This document shows, piece by piece, positions 45,186 to 53,738 of a stretch of DNA of 64,000 nt. Below the pieces are notes generated by a model. It made no database searches. It was not told the DNA's origin and saw only the letters and a program-made list of their open reading frames with translations. The position numbers and the translations under genes are program-made. How positions within the stretch are numbered: the first letter of the stretch is position 1; every line of letters begins with the position of its first letter. The stretch comes from Taishania sp965247975. GTDB taxonomy: Bacteria; Bacteroidota; Bacteroidia; Flavobacteriales_D; Crocinitomicaceae. Location of the stretch: the NCBI GenBank assembly GCA_965247975.1, contig OZ252050.1:2542001-2606000 (forward strand), in the 5' to 3' direction.

Positions 45186-45392
45186 CACCTACGTTTTACT
45201 AAATATGAATTGAATAAATGAACATTTTCTGACTCTTGAGTCCATAATACAAACGGAATAGCAAAACTGACACTACCAATCGCACCATAATAGTTCCAAA
45301 GCACAGCTGATACAACCATCCCTACTCCAATCGTAACATAAATTTACGTTTTGCTAATATCGGCTCTTGCACTTTTAAAATGCTGATAAAAA
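45186..45392 (-). pseudogene. C-terminal remnant of a flippase/MATE-like membrane protein
   Basis: The gap 45098-45412 has no intact gene. On the minus strand one frame reads FYQHFKSARADISKT, a stop (TAA), then IYVTIGVGMVVSAVLWNYYG, AIGSVSFAIPFVLWTQESEN, VHLFNSYLVKRR and stop. The VLWNYYGAIGSVSFAI-type block (hydrophobic helix, then YGAIGSxxA) is typical of the last helices of Wzx-like polysaccharide flippases. A relic broken by an in-frame stop and lacking everything upstream. Confidence 0.5.
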
Positions 45393-45412
45393 AGATTTAT
45401 CTATAATTAAAA

Positions 45413-46084
45413 TCAATGAATCACAAGATCAAAAGTTTGCTCGGTTTGATCACAATATTTTACTTCTTTAAAAAATTTAAAGGCCGCGCTTAAAGTCGAT
45501 CCAACTTGATCAATATTAGAGGTTAGTGAAATTTTAGTTTGATGATAATATCCATCTTCCTTTAAATAGTAATTTCCCATTTCCACTCTTGTAAAAGGTC
45601 CATATTGATTGTTTTCAAAAGGTGCGGGTATCGCTAATAATAATTCTCCTTGCTCATCGTGCATATACAGTGTGTCTCCAGCTGAAAATTGATCATAAAA
45701 AATAAAATTCAACTTAAATGAAAAAGTACTTTTGGTCGTAAAGTCTCCCAAGTCAAAATTGGTCATTGGATGAATAATTTGGTTCGGCTGATAATCTTTA
45801 TCCTCAAACAATTCTTTAATGAAAATTCCAGAATAAGCCAAATTATCAGAATTATAAACAACAGAGAAATTACCGTTGGCGTCAGTTGTAAATGGTATAT
45901 TCATGCCGTTAGCTTCACTATAAGGTTTCGTGCGAGACAAAAGATGAAATGTTTGATAAGCTGCAGGAATATTACCTTGACAATCTTCAACCAGTCGTCC
46001 CGTAATCACGTAATCTTCGCTTTTTTTGCAAGAAATCACAAAAATTACCATAAAAACTACTAGAACATTTAAGATTTTAGTCAT
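45413..46084 (-). CDS. Lipoprotein with carboxypeptidase-like beta domain, unknown
   Basis: 223 residues from the ATG at 46084: signal peptide MTKILNVLVVFMVIFVISC with lipobox ISC. The frame is open upstream to 46177 but that part is basic and not signal-like. The mature part begins YVITGRLVEDCQGNIPAAYQ, like the start of an Ig-like/CarboxypepD_reg domain (DANGNFSVVYNSDN), with a second beta region after. No family named with confidence. Probably exposed in the periplasm or at the surface. Confidence 0.72.
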   Translation of the reverse strand: MTKILNVLVVFMVIFVISCKKSEDYVITGRLVEDCQGNIPAAYQTFHLLSRTKPYSEANGMNIPFTTDANGNFSVVYNSDNLAYSGIFIKELFEDKDYQPNQIIHPMTNFDLGDFTTKSTFSFKLNFIFYDQFSAGDTLYMHDEQGELLLAIPAPFENNQYGPFTRVEMGNYYLKEDGYYHQTKISLTSNIDQVGSTLSAAFKFFKEVKYCDQTEQTFDLVIH

Positions 46085-46229
46085 TTTTTGATTTATTGAT
46101 AATAAAAGTACTTTTTTTGTTGACATTTGCCTCATATTCATCTTTTTTCCAAATGAATAATTTCTTAAATCGAACATGCTTATCTTTTAAAACATTAATC
46201 TAAAAGTTTCAATTCGTTTTTAAGCAACT

Positions 46230-46296
46230 TCCTTCTCAATTTGATATAAAATCAATGATTCAAAAAAATCTAATTTTACGCTCTAATTTTTCTCAA
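46230..46296 (+). repeat. Decayed copy of the speDE promoter region
   Basis: 46266-46296 (starting CAAAAAAATCTAATTTTACG) matches 28 of 31 bases of the region just before speDE (the stretch ending at 46810). The -7 box TACTTTTG has become TAATTTTA. Direct orientation; the 119-residue gene at 46283-46642 sits between the two copies. Exact left edge uncertain. Confidence 0.6.
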
Positions 46297-46642
46297 AGCC
46301 ATTAATTAAATTGTAAACATTTAGCATTAATTCAAACCTTGAATTATCTTGAAACAGCCTTCTTTCCTTATTTTTAACAAAAGCACATATGTTTTTAAAT
46401 TCTGATTTAATTAAGTTAAATTCAACAGAATGCGCATCGAAAATATAACAAGATGAATTTATGAGAGAAACACCATTGCTGCAATGAGCCCAAATAATAA
46501 GTCTGTTCTTCTTCAACTCAAATTCTAGTTGTCCCAAAGTGCGTCCATTGCACCAACCGCCAACTAGTATTTCATTTGTGTTTTTGTTGGATAAAAATAA
46601 AGACTCCTTTTCCGTAATTACTCTGTTTATTAAATCTCTCAT
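46283..46642 (-). CDS. Hypothetical protein between duplicated promoters
   Basis: 119 residues, no signal peptide and no membrane helix. Contains VGGWCNGRTLGQLEFELKKN and CSNGVSLINSSCYIF; four Cys in all. Not recognised. It lies convergent to no other gene and is placed between two direct copies of the speDE promoter, suggesting recent arrival. Its own start region (46643-46680) is AT-rich with no clear box. Confidence 0.6.
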   Translation of the reverse strand: MRDLINRVITEKESLFLSNKNTNEILVGGWCNGRTLGQLEFELKKNRLIIWAHCSNGVSLINSSCYIFDAHSVEFNLIKSEFKNICAFVKNKERRLFQDNSRFELMLNVYNLINGFEKN

Positions 46643-46785
46643 AACATCATGTTTTTTATAACCTAATACAAAGGTAAAAAACGTTATTCTATAAAAATCC
46701 CAACCGATTTCTTCTGATTTAATTGGCTATTGAATCCTTAACCAAACATTAACCAAAATATGATACCTATCCCATCAAAAAATTC

Positions 46786-46793
46786 TACTTTTG
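46786..46793 (+). promoter_or_regulatory. -7 promoter box of speDE
   Basis: TACTTTTG fits TAnnTTTG and is followed by a 28-base AT-rich leader before the ATG at 46822. A TTG-like -33 element at the usual spacing is not obvious. Confidence 0.6.
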
Positions 46794-46821
46794 CGCTCTA
46801 ATTTTTAATACAATAAATTAA

Positions 46822-48108
46822 ATGAGCAACGTAGCACTTGGAAATCATATCCTCGTTGAGTTTATGAACTGCGACCCGCACATTATGAATGATGTGGCGG
46901 CAATTGAACGAGACATGGTAGCAGCAGCTGTAAAAGCTGGAGCAACTGTCATCAATTCAACGTTTCACCATTTTTCGCCTTACGGTGTTTCTGGTGTAGT
47001 TGTTATCCAAGAAAGTCATTTAGCCATTCATACATGGCCTGAATATGGCTACGCTGCAGTTGATTTATTTACATGTGGCGACATGAATGCTTGGATTTCA
47101 TTCGATTTCTTGAAAGAAGCTTTTAAATCCAAATCATATTCTGCCATCGAAATGAGACGTGGGTCAGTTAATTTGTTGACGCGCAATGATTTTGACATGA
47201 CAACCATGCGTGAAAAAGCGGCAGAATGGAGAAATCCTGATTTCTATACGCGCAATGTTTGGTTCACAGATAAAGACGAAGATCAAGCGCTTTCTTTGCG
47301 TTTCACTGGTGAAGTTTTCTTTGATGTGCAATCGCCATTCCAACGTGTACGCATCTTAGAATCAACAAAATACGGAAAAATGTTGGCCTTGGATGATATG
47401 GTTATGACAACGATCAACGATGAATTTCATTACCACGAAATGATTTCACATCCAGCAATGTTTACCCATGGAAATGCTAAAAATGTTTTAGTAATTGGTG
47501 GTGGAGACGGAGGAACTGTGCGTGAGATTTTGCGTCATGATAGCATCGAACATGTGACCATGGTTGAAATTGACGGCGAAGTAATTACAGCTTGTAAAGA
47601 ACATTTACCACAAATTGCGGCAGCATTTGATAATCCGAAATTAGATTTGAAAGTTGACGACGGAATTGCGTTTGTAAAAACAGCAGCGCCAGAATCGTAT
47701 GACATCATCATTGTGGATGGATCTGATCCTGTTGGTCCAGCCGAAGGATTGTTTTCTGTTGAATTCTATACGAATTGTTTCAACGCATTAAAGTCAGGAG
47801 GAATTTTAGTAGCACAAGGAGAATCACCAAAATTCAACGAAAAAGCGTTTGCTGAATTAAACCATACGCTTCAAGGAATTTTCGGGACTGAAAATGCTCC
47901 TGTTTCTTTGTTCTATGTGCCGACATATCCAACAGGAATGTGGTCGTTCCAATATGGTTTAAAAGGTGGAGCACACCCGAAATCAGTTTCTAACGATTCA
48001 ACAATTGATGCATTCGTTGCAAAAAGCGGCTTAAGATATTACAATTTCGACATTCACCGTGCTAGTTTTGCTACACCGAATTTCGTAAAAGAACTTATTA
48101 AAAAATAA
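46822..48108 (+). CDS. speDE: Fused S-adenosylmethionine decarboxylase - spermidine synthase
   Basis: 428 residues: two enzymes in one chain. N-terminal AdoMet decarboxylase (about 1-120): self-cleaving site ESHLAIHTWPE with pyruvoyl Ser65, catalytic His70 and Cys85, all aligning with the 130-residue SpeD of Thermotoga type. Residues about 120-145 link to spermidine synthase (about 145-428): GGGDGG at 226-231, VEID at 248-251, and VDGSDPVGPAEGLFS starting at 298 carrying the catalytic Asp. The chain makes decarboxylated AdoMet and uses it at once to aminopropylate putrescine. Heads a polyamine operon with the agmatinase-like gene. Such fusions are known in some bacteria, so unusual but not new. 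Confidence 0.93.
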   Translation: MSNVALGNHILVEFMNCDPHIMNDVAAIERDMVAAAVKAGATVINSTFHHFSPYGVSGVVVIQESHLAIHTWPEYGYAAVDLFTCGDMNAWISFDFLKEAFKSKSYSAIEMRRGSVNLLTRNDFDMTTMREKAAEWRNPDFYTRNVWFTDKDEDQALSLRFTGEVFFDVQSPFQRVRILESTKYGKMLALDDMVMTTINDEFHYHEMISHPAMFTHGNAKNVLVIGGGDGGTVREILRHDSIEHVTMVEIDGEVITACKEHLPQIAAAFDNPKLDLKVDDGIAFVKTAAPESYDIIIVDGSDPVGPAEGLFSVEFYTNCFNALKSGGILVAQGESPKFNEKAFAELNHTLQGIFGTENAPVSLFYVPTYPTGMWSFQYGLKGGAHPKSVSNDSTIDAFVAKSGLRYYNFDIHRASFATPNFVKELIKK

Positions 48109-48117
48109 TTTGAAAAT

Positions 48118-48166
48118 TTTGAAGATTTGAAGATTTGATGAAACGTCCAATCTTCAAATCTTCAAA
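48118..48166. repeat. Perfect 18-bp inverted repeat of AAGATTTG units
   Basis: TTTGAAGATTTGAAGATT (48118-48135) and its exact complement (48149-48166) flank a 13-base loop; further CTTCAAATC-type units continue to 48185. The arms are themselves tandem repeats of one octamer. It is in the 82-base gap between speDE and the agmatinase gene, so it could attenuate transcription or stabilise the upstream mRNA, or be a dispersed repeat. Confidence 0.8.
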
Positions 48167-48190
48167 TGCTCAAATCTTCAAATCTCTCAC

Positions 48191-49231
48191 ATGTCATTTG
48201 ATCCAAACGGAGTTGGAATTGCAAACGGTAATTTGTTTGGATTTCCTGTCACAAAAGAAGAAGCAAACATTGTTATTATTCCAGTTCCTTGGGATGCAAC
48301 TGCTTCGTATGGCAAAGGGACAAGCGAAGGTCCGCAAGCTATCTTAGAAGCTTCAACACAATTGGATTTTTTCCATCCAAAATTGGAGCGCGCTTTTGAA
48401 ACCAAAGTGTTTATGACACCTATTTCTGAAGAATGGAAGGAAATCAATGACCGCTTGTGCAAAACAGGAATGGATTACATCGCTTTTTTAGAAGATGGTG
48501 GAGACATTGCCAATCACGCGTTTTATCAGTCTTTTTTGGCTGAAATGAATGAAACGCAATTGGCCTTGAAAAACAATTTGAAAGAAGGCGTCTTGGATTT
48601 GATGAATCAAGGGAAAATGGTTGGAATTTTAGGCGGTGAACATTCAACACCTCTTGGATTGATTGAAGCCATTGACCAACAAGGAAAGCCGTTTGGAATA
48701 CTACAAATCGATGCACATGCGGATTTACGTGATGCGTATGAAGGTTTTGTGCAATCACATGCAAGTGTGATGTTCAACGCGCTTCAAAATTGTAAAAATT
48801 TGGTTCGTTTGACACAAGTTGGAATCAGAGACATTTCGCAAACAGAAGTTGATCTAATTTTTGAAGATGATCGCATCGAAACGTTCTTTGATTGGAGACT
48901 GAAAGAAGAACAATTCCATGGCAAAAATTGGGCAGAACAGGTTATTGACATTCTTCATTCTTTGCCGGAAAATGTTTACATATCGTTTGATATCGATGGA
49001 CTTTCGCCGGAACTTTGTCCAAATACTGGAACTCCTGTCGCTGGTGGATTTAAGTTGGAAGAAATCAACTATTTGTTTTTTGAATTGGCAAAATCAGGTA
49101 AAAAAATCGTTGGTTTTGACTTGAACGAAGTTGGAACAAGTGAAGAAGGCGATTGGGATGCGAACGTTGGAGCAAGAGCACTTTGGAATTTGATTTGTGC
49201 TGTTGAAAAAAATCGTAAATTGCATGCATGA
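48191..49231 (+). CDS. speB: Agmatinase-like arginase-superfamily enzyme
   Basis: 346 residues of the ureohydrolase superfamily. The binuclear Mn ligands are in place: GGEHS with His151, DAHADLR with Asp174/His176/Asp178, and SFDIDGLSPE with Asp267/Asp269. Residues 30-60 (PVPWDATASYGKGTSEGPQAI) are the arginase/agmatinase substrate entry. Next to speDE, so agmatine to putrescine plus urea is the natural role, feeding the fused enzyme; guanidino specificity within this superfamily is hard to settle by eye. The speB symbol is given for pathway role. Ends with an ATGA overlap with the next gene. Confidence 0.85.
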   Translation: MSFDPNGVGIANGNLFGFPVTKEEANIVIIPVPWDATASYGKGTSEGPQAILEASTQLDFFHPKLERAFETKVFMTPISEEWKEINDRLCKTGMDYIAFLEDGGDIANHAFYQSFLAEMNETQLALKNNLKEGVLDLMNQGKMVGILGGEHSTPLGLIEAIDQQGKPFGILQIDAHADLRDAYEGFVQSHASVMFNALQNCKNLVRLTQVGIRDISQTEVDLIFEDDRIETFFDWRLKEEQFHGKNWAEQVIDILHSLPENVYISFDIDGLSPELCPNTGTPVAGGFKLEEINYLFFELAKSGKKIVGFDLNEVGTSEEGDWDANVGARALWNLICAVEKNRKLHA

Positions 49232-49734
49232 GAAAATTTTGGCTGATTTGCGCATTGTTGTTTTTGATTGCTTTTGCTATCTTGGCAAGTTTGGCTTATC
49301 TGACTGATAACAATACCATTTCGCTCACACTTTTTGCGGTCGTTTCTTTGTCAGGTTTTTCCTTGAGTTTTTCAAATTTTGTTTTGGCAAAATCTACTGA
49401 AAACAGCAAGCTTTTATTGCTCATTTCCTTGCTTGTCTTTGCTTCAACCATGTATAGTTTTCAGAACCAAAATTGGTTTGAATTGTCATGGAATTTCAAT
49501 TTAGCTGGACATATTTTCATTTGCTGTTTTGCCTTATTCAAATCAATTGGATCGTTTCAAAATTCAATTACAAAAATCCTTAAAATACTATTGATTCTTA
49601 TATGTATTTCATTGATTTCGGTTGTTTTATTAAAGGCTGGCAATCCATTAATATTTAATGTTTTAAGCATGTCAATCTTAATTCTTACTTTAGGAATTAC
49701 TTTAATTCATGCTTTAAGTAAAAAAAAGGTGTAA
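49228..49734 (+). CDS. Polytopic membrane protein, unknown
   Basis: 168 residues with about five membrane helices. It starts in an ATGA overlap with the agmatinase gene (stop and start share bases), so it is translated from the polyamine operon message. Family not recognised. Its placement suggests a role in polyamine handling, such as transport or membrane attachment, but there is no motif to prove it. Confidence 0.75.
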   Translation: MRKFWLICALLFLIAFAILASLAYLTDNNTISLTLFAVVSLSGFSLSFSNFVLAKSTENSKLLLLISLLVFASTMYSFQNQNWFELSWNFNLAGHIFICCFALFKSIGSFQNSITKILKILLILICISLISVVLLKAGNPLIFNVLSMSILILTLGITLIHALSKKKV

Positions 49735-49798
49735 ATGCGTCTTTTTTCGGCTAGTCAACTAAGCGTGAATTTCAGATCCAATTAATCAAAAATTAACT

Positions 49799-50701
49799 TT
49801 ATTTCGTCAGAAAAGTTCCATAACCAACCAAGCGCTTGGTCCAATAATCTGATTCTTTTAAATTAGTCAAAATTACCCCCTTCGAACTACTTGCGTGAAT
49901 CATGATAATCGGTTCGCCTGGTTCTGAAACAATCATTCCAACATGTGAAATTCCTGAACCGTTATCAAAGAAAACCAAATCGCCTGGTTGAACAGATTTC
50001 TCCTTAATTTTCGTTGACTTTTCATATTGCTCAACCGCTCGTCGTGGAACTTCCAATTTAAATGCTTTCAACACATAACCAGTAAAACCGCTACAATCAA
50101 AACCACTTGGAGTTGTTCCTGCCCACACGTAAGGCGTGCCCAAGTATTTCTGCGCAAAACGCACCACTTCCGATCGATTTTTTGAATCAAATTCAAACTC
50201 TTTCTGATTATCGTTTGGTTTTTTAGGTTTTAAGTTGTCGTCTTGTTCAATGTTCGGAACCGAACTAAAAATCTCTTTCAAAATAACTTGCAATTCCCCA
50301 AACTCCACATTCATTTCGAGTCGTTTGTAATCCTCCAAACGCGAAGCTAAATCGCTTTTAAGTTCAGACATTTCTATGACATGCGCCTCCAACAACTTAA
50401 CACCATCTGCGGATTTTCTGAGATTCACAAAATAATCACGTGCTTCTTGCAACGAGTTTGGATGTTTTGAGCGCCATTGTTTATTCTCGCTCAATTGAAA
50501 CAGACAAAGCGCACGATAATAACCTGGAAGTAAAGAATAATCGTACTCAGGTTTATTCAAATAGCTGTTCGCTTTTTTATACACTTTTTTGTACAGCCTC
50601 TGCGAATAATACATTTCCAATTGATCAAACTCTCGCACTTGAGCAGTGAGTTGAAACGATGCACACACTAAGAAAATGGACAATAAAATTCGGGTAATCA
50701 T
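49799..50701 (-). CDS. NlpC/P60 (C40) cell-wall peptidase
   Basis: 300 residues from the ATG at 50701 (signal peptide MITRILLSIFLVCASFQLTA); the open frame reaches 50779 but that part is not signal-like. Helical N-terminal half, then NlpC/P60 domain (about 175-295): LGTPYVWAGTTPSGFDCSGF with catalytic Cys203, SHVGM with His253 and MIHASSS with His269. Should cleave gamma-D-Glu-meso-DAP bonds in peptidoglycan. Divergent from the S41 protease gene with about 190 bases between the starts. Confidence 0.9.
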   Translation of the reverse strand: MITRILLSIFLVCASFQLTAQVREFDQLEMYYSQRLYKKVYKKANSYLNKPEYDYSLLPGYYRALCLFQLSENKQWRSKHPNSLQEARDYFVNLRKSADGVKLLEAHVIEMSELKSDLASRLEDYKRLEMNVEFGELQVILKEIFSSVPNIEQDDNLKPKKPNDNQKEFEFDSKNRSEVVRFAQKYLGTPYVWAGTTPSGFDCSGFTGYVLKAFKLEVPRRAVEQYEKSTKIKEKSVQPGDLVFFDNGSGISHVGMIVSEPGEPIIMIHASSSKGVILTNLKESDYWTKRLVGYGTFLTK

Positions 50702-50892
50702 GGCTACATAACTTTTGATACAACGAAATAACGAAAATATCAGGCGTATTTTTGAGCGAACGCAGAATACGTTCAACAATGGAATGTTTATACAATTATT
50801 TAGCCGTTAATCGCCAAGAATTCCCACTTGGCATTATTTGTGCTATTTTCCTCAAAATTGAATTATCTTTAGAATCAAAATTATTATAGAAA

Positions 50893-52491
50893 ATGAAAAG
50901 TCTCGTAACACTCATTATTGCAACATTTTATTTCTCCGCTTTTTATGCTCAAAATGATCCAAATAAAATCAGTACTTCTGGAAAATTTAGTGAGATTTTA
51001 AACCACATCAATCGCATGTATGTGGACGACGTGAACGACAAGGAACTTACAGAAGCTGCCATCGTTGCGATGCTCGAAAAATTAGATCCACATTCTACCT
51101 ACATTTCGAAAGAAGATGTTGACGACGCTAATCAGTCGATTAATGGAAGTTTTGTCGGCATCGGTATCCGATTTCAAATTTTGAAAGATACATTGATGGT
51201 TGTACAAACAATTCCTGGTGGACCATCCGAGAAATTAGGAATTCTTGCGGGTGATAAAATCATTAAAATCGAAAGCGAACTTGTAGCTGGGGTTGGCATA
51301 AAGAATGATGCTGTTCGCTCCAAATTGATGGGCGAAAAAGGAACGAAAGTGAAGGTGGAAATTCTCCGCAAAAACACCAAAAAATTGCTTGATTTCACCA
51401 TTACAAGAGATAAAATCCCAGTACACTCGGTGGATGCAGCTTACATGGTAACTCCAGAAATTGGGTATATCAAATTAAATTCATTTTCCAAAACAACCAT
51501 TGAAGAAATGGAAGCAAGCATTACTAAATTAAAAGGTTTGGGAATGAAAGACCTTGTGCTTGACCTTCAAGGAAATGGCGGTGGATTGCTTCAAGCGGCA
51601 CAAAAATTAGCGGATGAATTTCTGACTGGTGACAAATTGGTTGTTTATTCTGAAGGTAGAGCGCGACCAAGAAACGATTTAAAAGCAGGTGAAACAAACC
51701 TTTTTGAAAAAGGAAGATTGGTTGTGTTGATTGACGAATCTTCTGCTTCTGCCAGTGAAATTGTTTCTGGAGCCATTCAAGATTGGGACAGAGGACTAAT
51801 TGTTGGTCGCAGAACGTACGGAAAAGGATTGGTTCAACAACCCATTGATTTAGCAGATGGTTCACAAATTCGATTGACCATTGCACGTTACTACACCCCT
51901 GCAGGAAGATTTATTCAACGTCCATATACAGACGGAGTTGATGAGTACAAAAAAGACTTATTGAAACGTTATGAGAACGGCGAATATTTCCACGAAGATT
52001 CCATTCAACTTCCTGATTCTTTGAAGTTTAAAACATTAGTTACTGGAAGAACCGTTTTTGGTGGTGGTGGAATTATGCCTGATATCTTTGTACCAGTTGA
52101 TACGAGTCAAATTACAGATTCATATCGAGCTCTCATTCGAAGTGGTGCTTTGAATTCATTTTCCTTGACTTACGTAGACAAAAACCGTAAAGAATTGGCG
52201 AAAAAATTCCCAACGTTTGACGCGTTTAAAAAAGATTTTTCTGTTTCTGATGCATATTTAAAAGAATTTTTGGAATACGCCAAAAAAGAAAAAGACGATT
52301 TAGAATTAAAAGATGAAGAATTGAAAACAAGCGACAAAGTACTTCGTTTGCGTATGAAAGCTGTGCTTGCTCAAAACATGTTTGGCATTGCGGAATTTTA
52401 TGAGCTCAATAACCTCGATAATGATGAATTATTGCGGGCTGTCAAAGCGTTGAATTCAGATGAATACCAAAAAGAAGGTCTTGCCAATTAA
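50893..52491 (+). CDS. C-terminal processing protease (S41) with PDZ domain
   Basis: 532 residues. Signal peptide (ends FYAQ), PDZ domain about 85-170 (GSFVGIGIRF to ILRKN), then the tail-specific protease core. The catalytic Ser286 is in DESSASASE and the general base Lys311 in RRTYGKGLVQ, spaced 25 apart as in CtpA. A C-terminal helical extension (about 425-532) is acidic. Periplasmic; in the family it trims C-termini of envelope proteins. Only a 69-base gap to the DUF1573 lipoprotein gene, same strand. Confidence 0.93.
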   Translation: MKSLVTLIIATFYFSAFYAQNDPNKISTSGKFSEILNHINRMYVDDVNDKELTEAAIVAMLEKLDPHSTYISKEDVDDANQSINGSFVGIGIRFQILKDTLMVVQTIPGGPSEKLGILAGDKIIKIESELVAGVGIKNDAVRSKLMGEKGTKVKVEILRKNTKKLLDFTITRDKIPVHSVDAAYMVTPEIGYIKLNSFSKTTIEEMEASITKLKGLGMKDLVLDLQGNGGGLLQAAQKLADEFLTGDKLVVYSEGRARPRNDLKAGETNLFEKGRLVVLIDESSASASEIVSGAIQDWDRGLIVGRRTYGKGLVQQPIDLADGSQIRLTIARYYTPAGRFIQRPYTDGVDEYKKDLLKRYENGEYFHEDSIQLPDSLKFKTLVTGRTVFGGGGIMPDIFVPVDTSQITDSYRALIRSGALNSFSLTYVDKNRKELAKKFPTFDAFKKDFSVSDAYLKEFLEYAKKEKDDLELKDEELKTSDKVLRLRMKAVLAQNMFGIAEFYELNNLDNDELLRAVKALNSDEYQKEGLAN

Positions 52492-52560
52492 AATTTCAGT
52501 TAAATCAAATCACATTTTAATTTGATTTATAATTTTGTTTGAAGTTGAATAATTTAAGTC

Positions 52561-53070
52561 ATGAATCATAAACTATTTATCGTTGTTGGATTGATCGCTG
52601 TTGCAAGTTGTGGAGACAATCGTGTAGTTGAAGATAAACGCAATTCGAAAGAAGAATCAACCGTTGCTGCAGGCGGACAATCCGAAAAAGAATTGGAAGC
52701 TGAATTAGCAGAAATTCGCAAGGAAGAAGAAGATCGCATCAAGCGAGAAGCCGAAACCAAAACAACCATGAAATTTGATCGCAAGTATCACGATTTTGGC
52801 GATGTTGAAAAAGGTGTAGAAAATTCAACAACTTTTATTGTTACCAATACTGGAAATAAACCTTTGATCATTGAAGACGTTGCAGCAAGTTGCGGATGTA
52901 CCACTCCTGAAAAACCAGAAAAACCAATTCTTCCTGGAAAATCAGACAAAATAACAGTGACTTTCAAGGCAAAGCCTGAACAAAAAAATGAGGTCATCAA
53001 AACAGTGACCGTTACGGCAAATACAAATCCGATTGTTGAGAAGTTAGAGATTCGTGCGTTTGTGAAGTAG
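52561..53070 (+). CDS. DUF1573 lipoprotein
   Basis: 169 residues. Lipobox VASC at about 14-17, a charged coiled-coil linker (KELEAELAEIRKEEEDRIKR) and a DUF1573 domain (about 66-169): FDRKYHDFGDVEKGVENSTT, NTGNKPLIIEDVAASCGCT, then the rest of an Ig-like fold. The SCGCT cysteines are typical. Envelope-anchored, function unknown. Followed by the toxin-antitoxin pair after 120 bases, with a small TTAAGC/GCTTAA hairpin in the gap. Confidence 0.85.
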   Translation: MNHKLFIVVGLIAVASCGDNRVVEDKRNSKEESTVAAGGQSEKELEAELAEIRKEEEDRIKREAETKTTMKFDRKYHDFGDVEKGVENSTTFIVTNTGNKPLIIEDVAASCGCTTPEKPEKPILPGKSDKITVTFKAKPEQKNEVIKTVTVTANTNPIVEKLEIRAFVK

Positions 53071-53190
53071 ATTGAATTAATTGACTTAAGCATCTCTTCG
53101 CTTAAATATTAGAGTGAATTCATTTTCTAAAAAATTGATATTTGGATAAACGGAAGTTATTTTCGAACTTTACAAGAAGAATTAAACACA

Positions 53191-53433
53191 ATGGAAGCAG
53201 TTGATAAAATTAGAAATGGTTTAATCGAGAAAATACTAGCGATTAGAAATAAAGACTTTTTACAAGCGCTTGATAGCATTATATCCTCAAGCAATAGTGA
53301 TTCTGATATCATTGAGCTGAGTGATGAGCAAAAGTCGCTTTTAGAAATGAGTGAATCTGACATTGAAAATGGTCAATTGATTTCGCAAGATGAAATGAAC
53401 AAGCGCAATTTACAGTGGCTCAACGCACTATAA
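53191..53433 (+). CDS. Antitoxin of a ParDE/RelE-type system
   Basis: 80 residues, very acidic (VDKIRNGLIEKILAIRN, then an Asp/Glu/Ser-rich region ending RNLQWLNAL). Typical of the short acidic antitoxins paired with RelE/ParE toxins in Bacteroidota: an N-terminal helix for the toxin groove is expected at the C-terminal half. It overlaps the toxin gene by 19 bases, so the two are coupled. The identity as antitoxin rests on the neighbour. Confidence 0.78.
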   Translation: MEAVDKIRNGLIEKILAIRNKDFLQALDSIISSSNSDSDIIELSDEQKSLLEMSESDIENGQLISQDEMNKRNLQWLNAL

Positions 53434-53732
53434 TTTGGACTAAAACCGCAGACATTCAATTTGTTGGTGTTTTAGAGTATTGGGTTAAACGAAACAAATC
53501 CAATAAATTCTCTTTAAAATTGGTTAGATTGGTTACTGAAAGAACCAAGCAAATCGCAAAATCTCCTTTCATTTTTAAGTCGACAGACTTCAAAGATATT
53601 AGATGCGCTTCATTGCGAAACTATAGCATATTCTTTAAAGTTAGAGATAACAATATTATAATTACTGCATTTTGGGACAACAGGCAAGAACCTTCCAAAT
53701 TACTTGAAATTTTCAAAAGGGATTTAAAGTAA
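53415..53732 (+). CDS. RelE/ParE-family toxin
   Basis: 105 residues from GTG. Fold signature: IIWTKTADIQFVGVLEYWVK, then KQIAKSPFIFKSTDFKDIRC and IFFKVRDNNIIITAFWDNRQ ending in a basic helix, all as in the plasmid-stabilisation (RelE/ParE) superfamily. Could be an mRNA interferase or a gyrase inhibitor; the sequence alone does not decide. With the antitoxin it forms a complete unit at the edge of the DUF2339/DUF3999 insertion. The GTG start is within the antitoxin end. Confidence 0.82.
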   Translation: MAQRTIIWTKTADIQFVGVLEYWVKRNKSNKFSLKLVRLVTERTKQIAKSPFIFKSTDFKDIRCASLRNYSIFFKVRDNNIIITAFWDNRQEPSKLLEIFKRDLK

Positions 53733-53738
53733 TAGCAC

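Noticed and set aside
46283..46642. The small gene as a mobile-element protein
   Set aside because: No integrase, transposase or nuclease motif and no inverted ends; only direct promoter copies around it.
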